Shown here piece after piece: positions 8,400 to 17,049 of a stretch of 64,000 nt of DNA. The DNA comes from Paenibacillus planticolens (GTDB lineage Bacteria; Bacillota; Bacilli; Paenibacillales; NBRC-103111): contig NZ_WHNZ01000061.1 in NCBI RefSeq assembly GCF_013141725.1, forward strand, positions 248,001 through 312,000, read 5' to 3'. How positions within the stretch are numbered: the first letter of the stretch is position 1; each line of letters starts with the position of its first letter. The notes under the pieces are model-generated. The model saw nothing but the letters and a program-made list of their open reading frames with translations. It searched no databases and had not been told where the DNA came from. A program made the translations under genes and the position numbers.

Positions 8400-9167
8400 T
8401 TAATGAGAGGCGTTATATCCGAACTGCTGTCCCATGCCGGAACTGCCGAAACTTTGGTTATATGGCTGTGCGTTTTGCTGCTGGTAGCTTTGTTGTCCTT
8501 GCTGCCCCTGCCCCTGCTGCTGAAAACCATAGAACTGTGTCCCTTGTTGGGCACCGTAATTTGACTGATAGGATTGCTGAGAAGGTGTATAAGAATCGCT
8601 GCGCAAGTATGCGTCATGACCTTGTTGGTTCCCGCGATAGTTGGCCATATGGTAAGCATTCGCAGAAACATTGCTTTGTCCGTAAGGCTGCTGATTAGAC
8701 TGTGTTGAGCTGCCGTATTGGCTGGTTATGGAAGGCTGTTGGCTGGACATATAAGTAATGGGCTGAACTTGGCTGGAACCGAATTGGCTGTTTTGGCTAT
8801 TCGATCCGTTATAGGTAGAATAAGCGTTTTGAAAGCTTGATGGTTGATATTGCGTTGGCGTCGAAGAATCGCTGCGCAAGTAATTGTCATGACCCGGTTG
8901 GTTCCCCCGGTAGTTTGCCGTATGATACGATTCAGCAGATGTTATGCCCTGCTGATTGTAACCTTGATTGTACCCTTGAGCAGAGTTGTTTGAAACGGAT
9001 TGAGAAGCCGGTTGGCTATAGAAGGATTGCACATACCCGACAGGTTGAAACTGTCTCTGGTACCCCTGGTATTGGGAAGCGTTGTTCTGATAGCCTTGCG
9101 ACGCCTGACTGCCTTGCGTTGAATTCCCGAACGATGAAGCGGCATTGTTGTTTGCGTTGTTATACAT
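8400..9167 (-). CDS. Q/S/N/Y-rich repeat protein, probably spore- or surface-associated
   Basis: 255 aa from ATG 9167; AAGGAG sits 9 bp before it and inside the alternative frame start at 9185. The protein is almost entirely Gln, Ser, Asn, Tyr and Gly. Two near-identical 21-residue blocks (YHxANYRGNQxGHDxYLRSDS) occur at about 81-101 and 172-192, spaced in low-complexity sequence; the tail is QGQGQQGQQSYQQQN. There is no signal peptide or membrane segment. I do not recognise a named family with certainty; the composition resembles spore-coat proteins, which is inference. Monocistronic, with its own terminator. Confidence 0.75.
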   Translation of the reverse strand: MYNNANNNAASSFGNSTQGSQASQGYQNNASQYQGYQRQFQPVGYVQSFYSQPASQSVSNNSAQGYNQGYNQQGITSAESYHTANYRGNQPGHDNYLRSDSSTPTQYQPSSFQNAYSTYNGSNSQNSQFGSSQVQPITYMSSQQPSITSQYGSSTQSNQQPYGQSNVSANAYHMANYRGNQQGHDAYLRSDSYTPSQQSYQSNYGAQQGTQFYGFQQQGQGQQGQQSYQQQNAQPYNQSFGSSGMGQQFGYNASH

Positions 9168-9315
9168 GTGTAGATTCTCCTTCATATTTCTTGATTTTGG
9201 ACACCTTTTTGGAGCCTCTTTTATTCTCTCCGCTCCTTCATATTTTATTTATTAAAAATGTTAAAATTGCAGCGTATTGTTATTCCAAAGATAACATACA
9301 TTCTATACGCATAAG

Positions 9316-9345
9316 TTGACTAAGGGTAATTGGATATGCCATAAT
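9316..9345 (+). promoter_or_regulatory. Candidate sigma-A promoter for the FAD oxidoreductase
   Basis: TTGACT (9316-9321), 18-bp spacer, CATAAT (9340-9345), 40 bp before the ATG. Confidence 0.55.
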
Positions 9346-9384
9346 TTCCTAGTACCCCATTCTCTTTACAGGAGGAATACCGAT

Positions 9385-9951
9385 ATGGCATATGACATTA
9401 TTATTATTGGAGCAGGCCCTGCCGGAGCAAGTGCAGCCTTATTTACAGCGAAAGCGGGAAAATCAACACTTGTCATTGATAGCGATCAAAGCGTGACAAA
9501 GCGCGCCTGGATTGAAAATCATTATGGCGTAGAAGGGATCACCGGTCCTGACTTAGTTGAAATCGGGAAAAAGCAAGCCGCTAAATTCGGTGCTGAGTTT
9601 GTTCAAGGCAAAGCCACCCAGTTGAATCAATCCGGTGAAGGTTTCCAAGTAACGACAGAAAATGGTACATATGATAGCAAGTATGTCATTCTTGCCACAG
9701 GATTATCCGCTGATCTTGCAGAAGCCTCAGGCATTCAGACGAAGCCCGGTACAGAGCCTCGCATCAAAACGGTTGTCGATGCAGACGCGCAAGGCAATAC
9801 GAGCCTCAAAGGTGTATGGGCGGCAGGTACGATTGCAGGTGTCTCCATGCATACGATTGTTACTGCCGGTGATGGCGCCAAAGTGGCCATTAACGTGATC
9901 AGTGAATTAAATGGCGCGCGTTACGTCGATCATGATGTTTTAAAAGCATAG
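9385..9951 (+). CDS. Short FAD-dependent oxidoreductase, thioredoxin-reductase-like but without CxxC
   Basis: 188 aa from ATG 9385, which has AGGAGG-type RBS 9-14 bp upstream. The Rossmann FAD motif IIIGAGPAGASAALFTAKAG is at the N-terminus, an ATG-type FAD motif (VILATGLSA) in the middle, and GVWAAGTIAGVSMHTIVTAGDGAKVA at the C-terminus, the usual FAD-binding end of the thioredoxin reductase family. The inserted NADPH domain and redox-active CxxC of true TrxB are absent; the protein is about 60 percent of TrxB length yet both FAD-binding ends are intact, so it is a compact family rather than a truncation. Substrate unknown. Confidence 0.85.
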   Translation: MAYDIIIIGAGPAGASAALFTAKAGKSTLVIDSDQSVTKRAWIENHYGVEGITGPDLVEIGKKQAAKFGAEFVQGKATQLNQSGEGFQVTTENGTYDSKYVILATGLSADLAEASGIQTKPGTEPRIKTVVDADAQGNTSLKGVWAAGTIAGVSMHTIVTAGDGAKVAINVISELNGARYVDHDVLKA

Positions 9952-9963
9952 CCTGTAATAAAT

Positions 9964-10010
9964 AAAACCGCTTCTCTCCTACCTAAACGGTTAGAGATTA
10001 GCGGTTTTTA
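9964..10010. terminator. Bidirectional terminator between convergent genes
   Basis: AAAACCGCTTCTCT...AGAGATTAGCGGTTTTTAG hairpin; T-rich on both strands. Confidence 0.7.
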
Positions 10011-10025
10011 GTTTACACAGGCGAT

Positions 10026-10451
10026 TTAATTGTTTCGCGGATTGAGAATCGCATCTTCCACTTTAATACAGCGGTCCATGATGACTTCCAAGCCCGCTTC
10101 GCTTGCGATACGGCCTGCTTCCTCATTCACGATGTCAAGCTGGAGCCAGAACACTTTCGCTTTGATTTTGGCGGCTTCTTCCGCGACCGGAACGACTTGA
10201 TCCGCACGGCGGAAGACATTGACGATATCTACGGGCTCCGGAATGTCAGATAGCGAAGCATAGCATTTCTCGCCCAAAATCTCCGTTGCATTCGGATTGA
10301 CCGGAATGATCCGGTATCCTCTGCTCTGCATCGCGGCGGACACCATATACGACGTACGGTCAGGCTTATCGGACAAACCTACGACGGCAATATTGCCGGC
10401 ACTCGCAAGAATTTCCTTAATGTGCTCTCTGGACGGATTTTCAAACGTCAT
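10026..10451 (-). CDS. CoA-binding protein (YccU/YneT family)
   Basis: 141 aa from ATG 10451, with GGAGGT 9 bp upstream. Single CoA-binding Rossmann domain like the N-terminal part of succinyl-CoA synthetase alpha: IAVVGLSDKPDRTSYMVSAAMQSRGYRIIPVNPN, then VDIVNVFRRADQVV and the MDRCIKVE end with a conserved Cys. No catalytic domain follows, so it is a stand-alone domain; the cellular role of the family is not established. Last gene of the fluC-aroA operon, 14 bp after the C39-like gene. Confidence 0.88.
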   Translation of the reverse strand: MTFENPSREHIKEILASAGNIAVVGLSDKPDRTSYMVSAAMQSRGYRIIPVNPNATEILGEKCYASLSDIPEPVDIVNVFRRADQVVPVAEEAAKIKAKVFWLQLDIVNEEAGRIASEAGLEVIMDRCIKVEDAILNPRNN

Positions 10452-10465
10452 GATCCATCTACCTC

Positions 10466-11284
10466 CTATTTTTTCATGTAAGTGAGGCCTTGTTTCCCCA
10501 TGGCGGACCAACTGTCGATAAACTGCGCTTTGTTGATCTGCAATTGTTTTTTCCCGCTATAGGGATCGTTCAAGTATACATTATTCTCATCATAACCGAC
10601 CAATAATACAGCGTGCTCCGCATATGTCGTTTGGATCGGGCCGATCGGCGTATCCCATGTCACCCATTTGTAAGGAATATTGAAATCAATTGTCGTCCAA
10701 ATGAGGACCGGAATGCCGCTTGCCACCTGCTGTTCAAACAATTCGAAGGGCTCGCCCGTAATATCGATCGCCTCCGGAATATATGACTTTAGCAGCGGAA
10801 AAAGACCGGCATGATAAATGCCGAACCCTCTTTGTTTCCGGGTAACATCACCTACGAAACCTGTGTTGGGATTCCCCCAATAAGCAGGCGATCCGTCTGC
10901 ATTCAGTTTAACCGGTGTGTTGTCCAGCGGCATCTCGGCGACAAGTTCCATTTTCGTTTTGGTAATTCCATAGAAATGCAGCAGCATCGTCAAACTCGTA
11001 ATTTCACAACCTGCTGGCAGTTCAGGCAGTTGAGCAAAAACAGGCGCATCAATCATTGCTGATGTCTTTGTCTGGATCGTTGGTTGCGGCGTAGAAACCT
11101 CCGCTGTTTGCACAGGCGCTGGCGGCTTAGCAATGGGAACCGTAGAACCGGCTGCGAATAACGCCGTTTCTTTCCCCGTAGCTTTGGCATACAGCAATAC
11201 AGCAAATACACTGCTTGCAAATACAAGACCCGCGACAAGGAATAATCCAAACGTCACCTTTAACCCCTGCCAAATAATCCTCAT
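10466..11284 (-). CDS. Membrane-anchored C39-family (papain-like) peptidase-like protein
   Basis: 272 aa. One N-terminal transmembrane segment (about 8-32, VTFGLFLVAGLVFASSVFAVLL), a Pro/Thr-rich linker to about 85, then a C39_2 domain: catalytic Cys in LPAGCEITSLTMLLHFYG, His in TTYAEHAVLLVGYDENNVYLNDPY, and the following Asn/Asp. Membrane-tethered proteins of this type are common in Bacillales; their substrates are unknown. No partner ABC transporter or double-glycine peptide is nearby, so it is not a bacteriocin-processing system as far as can be seen. Located between aroA and the CoA-binding gene. Confidence 0.85.
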   Translation of the reverse strand: MRIIWQGLKVTFGLFLVAGLVFASSVFAVLLYAKATGKETALFAAGSTVPIAKPPAPVQTAEVSTPQPTIQTKTSAMIDAPVFAQLPELPAGCEITSLTMLLHFYGITKTKMELVAEMPLDNTPVKLNADGSPAYWGNPNTGFVGDVTRKQRGFGIYHAGLFPLLKSYIPEAIDITGEPFELFEQQVASGIPVLIWTTIDFNIPYKWVTWDTPIGPIQTTYAEHAVLLVGYDENNVYLNDPYSGKKQLQINKAQFIDSWSAMGKQGLTYMKK

Positions 11285-11317
11285 GCTGACTCACCCGTTC
11301 CTTGTTTTGGAATCCTA

Positions 11318-12622
11318 TTACTCCGTCACAAGTTCAACCTGAGCACCGATAGAACGCAAATGATCAAAATACTGCGGGTAGGATTTGGCCACGTGATGAG
11401 CATCACGAATCGTCAAACCTTTCTCGGAACGAAGACCGACGACGGTAAGCGCCATAATGACACGATGATCGAAGTGAGCATTGATCTCGACACCGCCTGG
11501 AACACCTTGCGGCTTGCCGTGGACAATAATTTCACTTTGGCGTTCTTCCACATCAGCTCCGGCTTTGCGCAGCTCGTTCAAATAATCAGTGATCCGGTCG
11601 CACTCTTTGTAACGTAAATTTTCGACATTGTAGAAACGCGACGTCCCTTCGGCAAAAACAGCTGCCGCCACCATAGCCAGCACGGCATCTGTAAAGTGAT
11701 CGCCATCAAACTCGCCTGCGACCAGCTTTTGATTGCCGCGAACGTGCACAATACCGTTATCATGGGTTAAATTAACGCCCATTGCACGTAAAACATCAAC
11801 GCAAGCCTTCTCACCCTGCTTGCTGTTTTCTTCCAAGCGAAGAACGCGTACGTCCGAGTTCGTCACAGCCGCAGCTGCCAGAATCGCCGCTGAGCCCGGG
11901 TAATCCCCTTGAATGACATACTCTTTGGCTTGATAGGATTGTCTGCCCGGAATACGGTAGTGCATCAAATCTTCGCTAGCATGAATCACGATTCCGGCCT
12001 GCTCCAAAACTTCGAGCGTTTGACCGACAATAATTTTGGATTTCAAATCATGAAGCACTTCGATTTCACTGTCCTCTTCCAGAAGAGGTGTCATAAACAA
12101 AAGGGAGCTGAGGAACTGCGAGCTGACATTGCCGGAAACGGTAAGCTTGCCGCCACGCGGTTGTCCCCCTTTAATGGTTATCGGCAAACGGCCGTTGGAA
12201 TGTTGTACTTCCACGCCCATTTGCTGCAAAGTTTCAATGAGATCGTCATGAGGGCGCTTGCCTAGTGATTCGGGATACGTATTTACAAACGTCACATCCG
12301 GACAAAAAGCGGCTGTAGACATTAGAAAACGAAGGACAGCCCCGGCATTTCCTACATTCAGCTCAGAAACATGCTTAGGATTCTTGCCAAATCCTGTAAT
12401 GACGATTTTCTCATCGTCTTCTTCAATGACAGCACCCAAATCGCGTACGCAGCGTCTCATTGCGTCGCTGTCTTCACTATGAGCAGGATAATAAATCGTG
12501 CTTGTCCCATTCGCTAGCGCGCCGATCAGCAAGTAACGTGTCGTGTAGTTTTTGGAGGAAAGAGCGTTGATTTCTCCTTGTAGGTTAGCAGTAGGTTTCA
12601 CGATGGCTTTCATTTGGTTCAT
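11318..12622 (-). CDS. aroA: 3-phosphoshikimate 1-carboxyvinyltransferase (EPSP synthase), divergent
   Basis: 434 aa from ATG 12622 (ATG 12613 is equally possible: AAGGAG is 2 and 11 bp away respectively). It joins PEP to shikimate-3-phosphate in aromatic amino-acid synthesis. Family landmarks remain: an N-terminal SKNYTTRYLL with the conserved Lys, NVGNAGAVLRFLMST, FTDAVLAMVAAAVFAEGT with the catalytic Asp, LRYKECDRI, and DHRVIMAL. The usual DKSISHR and GNAGTAMRPL motifs are noticeably altered. An open frame extends further upstream into fluC but has no RBS. It lies 17 bp after fluC in a five-gene operon. Confidence 0.9.
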   Translation of the reverse strand: MNQMKAIVKPTANLQGEINALSSKNYTTRYLLIGALANGTSTIYYPAHSEDSDAMRRCVRDLGAVIEEDDEKIVITGFGKNPKHVSELNVGNAGAVLRFLMSTAAFCPDVTFVNTYPESLGKRPHDDLIETLQQMGVEVQHSNGRLPITIKGGQPRGGKLTVSGNVSSQFLSSLLFMTPLLEEDSEIEVLHDLKSKIIVGQTLEVLEQAGIVIHASEDLMHYRIPGRQSYQAKEYVIQGDYPGSAAILAAAAVTNSDVRVLRLEENSKQGEKACVDVLRAMGVNLTHDNGIVHVRGNQKLVAGEFDGDHFTDAVLAMVAAAVFAEGTSRFYNVENLRYKECDRITDYLNELRKAGADVEERQSEIIVHGKPQGVPGGVEINAHFDHRVIMALTVVGLRSEKGLTIRDAHHVAKSYPQYFDHLRSIGAQVELVTE

Positions 12623-12639
12623 ATCTCCTTCGCATGTGT

Positions 12640-12999
12640 TTATATGTAATATCCGATGAAGGCTAACAGAATTCCACCGGTATAACTGAGCATCGTATAG
12701 ATCATCCAAGCTTGCCATTGTCCTGACCGGAGCTGTTTCATACTTTCCAGATTCAAGGTAGAGAATGTAGTGAAAGCTCCCATAAAGCCTGTGCCAATCA
12801 ATAGCTTCCAATTGTCAAATGGATGATATTTCATTAGAAGCCCCAGTAAAAAGCTCCCCAAAAGATTTATTGTCAGTGTACCATACGGAATAGAACTTGG
12901 GAACCTTCTTGACATGTACGTCCCAAGCTGAAACCGGGAGATTGCCCCGACAAATCCGCCGACACTTACCAGGCAAATCGGCCACAGCCAAGTATTCAT
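12640..12999 (-). CDS. crcB: Fluoride channel subunit FluC/CrcB (second copy)
   Basis: 119 aa from ATG 12999, with GGGAGG 10 bp upstream. Four predicted membrane helices; family motifs GGFVGAISRFQLG, GTLTINLLGSFLLG and TGFMGAFTTFSTLNLE, the last carrying the phenylalanine-box FTTFST. FluC dimers are fluoride-selective exporters that lower toxic cytoplasmic fluoride. It overlaps the upstream fluC by four bases (ATGA). In Bacillales tandem crcB1-crcB2 pairs are thought to form heterodimers, which is inferred here from the arrangement. Confidence 0.93.
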   Translation of the reverse strand: MNTWLWPICLVSVGGFVGAISRFQLGTYMSRRFPSSIPYGTLTINLLGSFLLGLLMKYHPFDNWKLLIGTGFMGAFTTFSTLNLESMKQLRSGQWQAWMIYTMLSYTGGILLAFIGYYI

Positions 13000-13376
13000 G
13001 AGCGGTGTGCCTCCCTTCGGGAAAGCAGCGCAAGACGGATGCCAAGCCAAGTAAATCCTAGTCCACCCCACAAGCTGACAAGCACATAAAGAAGGGCCAG
13101 CATCAAATACCCTTGATTAAACATGTTCACCGTCTCGTAGCTGAACGTAGAGAACGTAGTAAAAGATCCGATAAACCCTGTTGTAATCGGCAATTGCAAC
13201 TTAGCAGGAATAGGCAGCCTGTCTGTAAATGAAATGAACCCCAGCAATATACAACCGGCTAAATTACAGAGCAAAGTTCCCCAAGGAAACACGGCTGCCG
13301 TTCCCGGGTTCCATAGGGAGGAGAGCCCAAATCGGGCGAGTGCGCCAAGAATACCGGCTAATCCGATATATAGCAT
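12996..13376 (-). CDS. crcB: Fluoride channel subunit FluC/CrcB (first copy)
   Basis: 126 aa from ATG 13376, AGGAGT 9 bp upstream. Four membrane segments with GLAGILGALARFGLSSL, GTLLCNLAGCILLG and TGFIGSFTTFSTFSYE. It is the first gene of the operon fluC-fluC-aroA-C39-CoA-binding. I looked for a fluoride (crcB-motif) riboswitch in the roughly 95 bases upstream, shared with the divergent rhodanese gene, and did not see one. Confidence 0.93.
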   Translation of the reverse strand: MLYIGLAGILGALARFGLSSLWNPGTAAVFPWGTLLCNLAGCILLGFISFTDRLPIPAKLQLPITTGFIGSFTTFSTFSYETVNMFNQGYLMLALLYVLVSLWGGLGFTWLGIRLALLSRREAHRS

Positions 13377-13473
13377 GATGATACAACTCCTGGTTTGACA
13401 TCCTGCCTTAATGTTTCTATCATTACTTGTAATGGGGCTTCTCCCCAACAATTGTAAACATGGAGGTCCTGTT

Positions 13474-13764
13474 ATGGATACGATTTTACCGTCCGCCGTC
13501 AAAGATAGACTAAGCCGGGGCGAGCAGTTGACAATTATTGATGTTCGCGAAGAGGAAGAAGTAGCTGCCGGCATGATTGCAGGAGCCATTCATATCCCGC
13601 TAGGCGAGCTGCCTGAACGTTTAAACGAGATTCCTAAGGCCGAAGAAGTGATCCTGGTATGCCGCAGCGGCAACCGCAGCGGACGCGCGCTTGGCTTTTT
13701 GGAAGCACAAGGGTATAAAGGACTTAAAAACATGACCGGCGGCATGTTGGAGTGGGAGGACTAA
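13474..13764 (+). CDS. Single-domain rhodanese-like protein
   Basis: 96 aa from ATG 13474 with GGAGG 7 bp upstream. Rhodanese homology fold: TIIDVREEEEVAAGMIAGAIHIPLGEL, and the active-site loop VCRSGNRSGRA with the catalytic Cys. Such stand-alone domains carry persulfide sulfur in sulfur transfer or detoxification; the acceptor is unknown. Divergent from the fluC operon and convergent with aroK. Confidence 0.92.
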   Translation: MDTILPSAVKDRLSRGEQLTIIDVREEEEVAAGMIAGAIHIPLGELPERLNEIPKAEEVILVCRSGNRSGRALGFLEAQGYKGLKNMTGGMLEWED

Positions 13765-13784
13765 GCTTAGGCTTGTCCTTCCTC

Positions 13785-14291
13785 TTAAAGATTGGCGTGC
13801 CGAATAATGATCTCTACAATTTGTTCTGTCGTTAACTCGGACGTATCGATCACGGTATGTGCGAAGTCATAGGCAGACTTTCGCTGTTCAAGCAGCGTAT
13901 GAACCCGCTCTTCCAAGTTCCCTTGCAGCAAAGGACGGCTTGTATCGCTGCTCACTCTTTGAATGATGGTCTCGGGCGAAGCTTTCAACGCTACAACGAA
14001 GCCGTTGCGCAGCATGCAGGCCCGATTCTCCTCTGCTAATACAGCGCCCCCGCCTGTTGCCACGATTTGCCCTTGGCGAGCTAGCAAATTTTCAAGTGTT
14101 TTGCTCTCCAATGCACGAAAGTGCGCTTCCCCATGCTGGCGGAACAGGTCCGCAATGCTCGTCTGCTGCTCTTCCTCAAGTACGGCATCCGAGTCTTGAA
14201 AAGTCCATCCCAAACGCTCCGCGAGCTTCCGCCCGACGGTTGATTTGCCTGTCCCCATGAAACCTACAAGTACAAGATTGCTTGTTGTCAC
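13785..14291 (-). CDS. aroK: Shikimate kinase
   Basis: 168 aa from GTG 14291 with AAGGGG upstream. P-loop kinase: LVGFMGTGKSTVGRKLAERL Walker A, QDSDAVLEEE with the shikimate-binding DxD, FRALESKTL, ATGGGAV, and TSRPLL in the lid. It phosphorylates shikimate just before the AroA step; aroA is 1.2 kb away, but in a separate transcript. Confidence 0.95.
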   Translation of the reverse strand: MTTSNLVLVGFMGTGKSTVGRKLAERLGWTFQDSDAVLEEEQQTSIADLFRQHGEAHFRALESKTLENLLARQGQIVATGGGAVLAEENRACMLRNGFVVALKASPETIIQRVSSDTSRPLLQGNLEERVHTLLEQRKSAYDFAHTVIDTSELTTEQIVEIIIRHANL

Positions 14292-14461
14292 ATTAATCCC
14301 CTTTTCTCATATGCTGTTCATACAAACTTTCCCAACATCATACCATAGCCGCATAGACATGAATACAATCCATGAAAAAATCATATAGTAGTGTGAATAA
14401 ATTCCAACTCAAACAGTTAAGATTTTAAGAGAACCCTATGCCGACAAGGAGAGATGAAGCT

Positions 14462-14761
14462 TTGAACCCAACTGTTGCCTACACCAACCGCACTCAAGGC
14501 AAACTGGAACAAATCTTACACCCGAGCTACGTGCTGTGCAGAGAGGATGTTGTTTGGATTTTGGAGTTTATTAAGAAAAAAGTGGCTGAAGAAGACCCGC
14601 GTGTGCAGGGCCTTGCTCAACCACGATTGTTAAAAAATTTCCGTTATTTTGCCGAAGTCTCCTTAATGCTCATTCACAGAAGGAACGGCTTCGATCAAGA
14701 AGCCGATCGTTTGAAAATGTGGCTGCGGGAAGCGGCATACGGTTTACAGGGAGAGGCGTAA
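14462..14761 (+). CDS. Conserved hypothetical small helical protein
   Basis: 99 aa from TTG 14462, chosen because AAGGAGAG ends 7 bp upstream; an in-frame ATG at 14438 has no RBS and would place the RBS inside the gene. Mostly helical and basic, with YVLCREDVVWILEFIKKKVAEEDPR and NFRYFAEVSLMLIHRR. No signal peptide, membrane segment or known motif. I do not recognise it. Convergent with gnd, 13 bp apart. Confidence 0.7.
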   Translation: MNPTVAYTNRTQGKLEQILHPSYVLCREDVVWILEFIKKKVAEEDPRVQGLAQPRLLKNFRYFAEVSLMLIHRRNGFDQEADRLKMWLREAAYGLQGEA

Positions 14762-14774
14762 CACCTCTGCCCTC

Positions 14775-16196
<1,422 letters not shown>

Positions 16197-16219
16197 ACAC
16201 CCTTCCGATATATAAATGT

Positions 16220-16987
16220 TTAAATCGTCATCGCGCCAAAACCGCCATCTACTCTTAAAACAGAGCCTGTAACAAAGCTGGAAGCTTGTTCAGAAGCAAG
16301 GAACACAGCAGCACCCTGAAGCTCTGACGCTTCACCGAATCGATTCATAGGCGTATGACGCATAATGGACTCGATCCGTTCAGGCGACAAAATCTTACGA
16401 TTCTGCTCAGCCGGGAAAAAGCCAGGAATGATCGCATTAACACGCACTCGGCTTGGAGCGAATTCACGGGCGATGTTCTGTGTGATGTTATTGACTGCTG
16501 CTTTAGAAGCGGAGTAAGTGAATACTCGGGAAAGCGGCGGATCTGACGAAACCGATGAAATATTGATAATGCTTCCGCCTTCGCCGCGATCAACCATGTA
16601 TTTCCCAAACACCTGGCAGGCCAGCACGACGCTTTTCAAATTAACCTCCATAATAGAATCCCATTCTTCCATGGAAATGTCAAAGAAAGGCGTGGCACTA
16701 TTTTTGCCCGGGCAGTTCATCAAAATGTCCGCACGGCCTGACCAAGCGAGAACTTCGGCAAGCACACGCTCCAGATCCTCCCGTTTCGTCGCATCCGCTT
16801 GAAACGTTTGAGCTTCTCCGCCAATCGCTTCAATCTCTCGGCAAACTTGGTCGCTTTTCTCTTGGTTGCGTCCGACAATGGCCACTTTCGCGCCATGACC
16901 GGCCAAAGCAATCGCCATTGAGCCTCCAAGCGTACTGTTGCCGCCAATAATTACTGCTGTTTTCCCTGTAAGATCGAATAAATTCAT
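16220..16987 (-). CDS. SDR-family oxidoreductase of a sugar-acid pathway
   Basis: 255 aa, classical short-chain dehydrogenase/reductase. Cofactor motif [17 protein letters not shown] at the N-terminus, NISSVSS with the catalytic Ser, YSASKAA with Tyr-xxx-Lys at about residue 165, and the usual C-terminal [15 protein letters not shown]. Close relatives act as gluconate 5-dehydrogenase or mannonate/fructuronate oxidoreductases. Placement between gntK and gnd supports a keto-sugar-acid reductase, but the substrate is inferred from context only. Confidence 0.88.
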   Translation of the reverse strand: MNLFDLTGKTAVIIGGNSTLGGSMAIALAGHGAKVAIVGRNQEKSDQVCREIEAIGGEAQTFQADATKREDLERVLAEVLAWSGRADILMNCPGKNSATPFFDISMEEWDSIMEVNLKSVVLACQVFGKYMVDRGEGGSIINISSVSSDPPLSRVFTYSASKAAVNNITQNIAREFAPSRVRVNAIIPGFFPAEQNRKILSPERIESIMRHTPMNRFGEASELQGAAVFLASEQASSFVTGSVLRVDGGFGAMTI

Positions 16988-17049
16988 TTGTCTTCATCCC
17001 CTCTAACATTATGCTTGGAACATTTGCGCCGCAAGACGCTTAAGCAAAT

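Noticed and set aside
12623-12811. N-terminal extension of aroA into fluC
   Set aside because: No RBS; EPSP synthase homology begins only near 12613, and fluC is solid.
13377-13473. Fluoride (crcB) riboswitch before the fluC pair
   Set aside because: The conserved core of the motif was not seen in the short divergent region.
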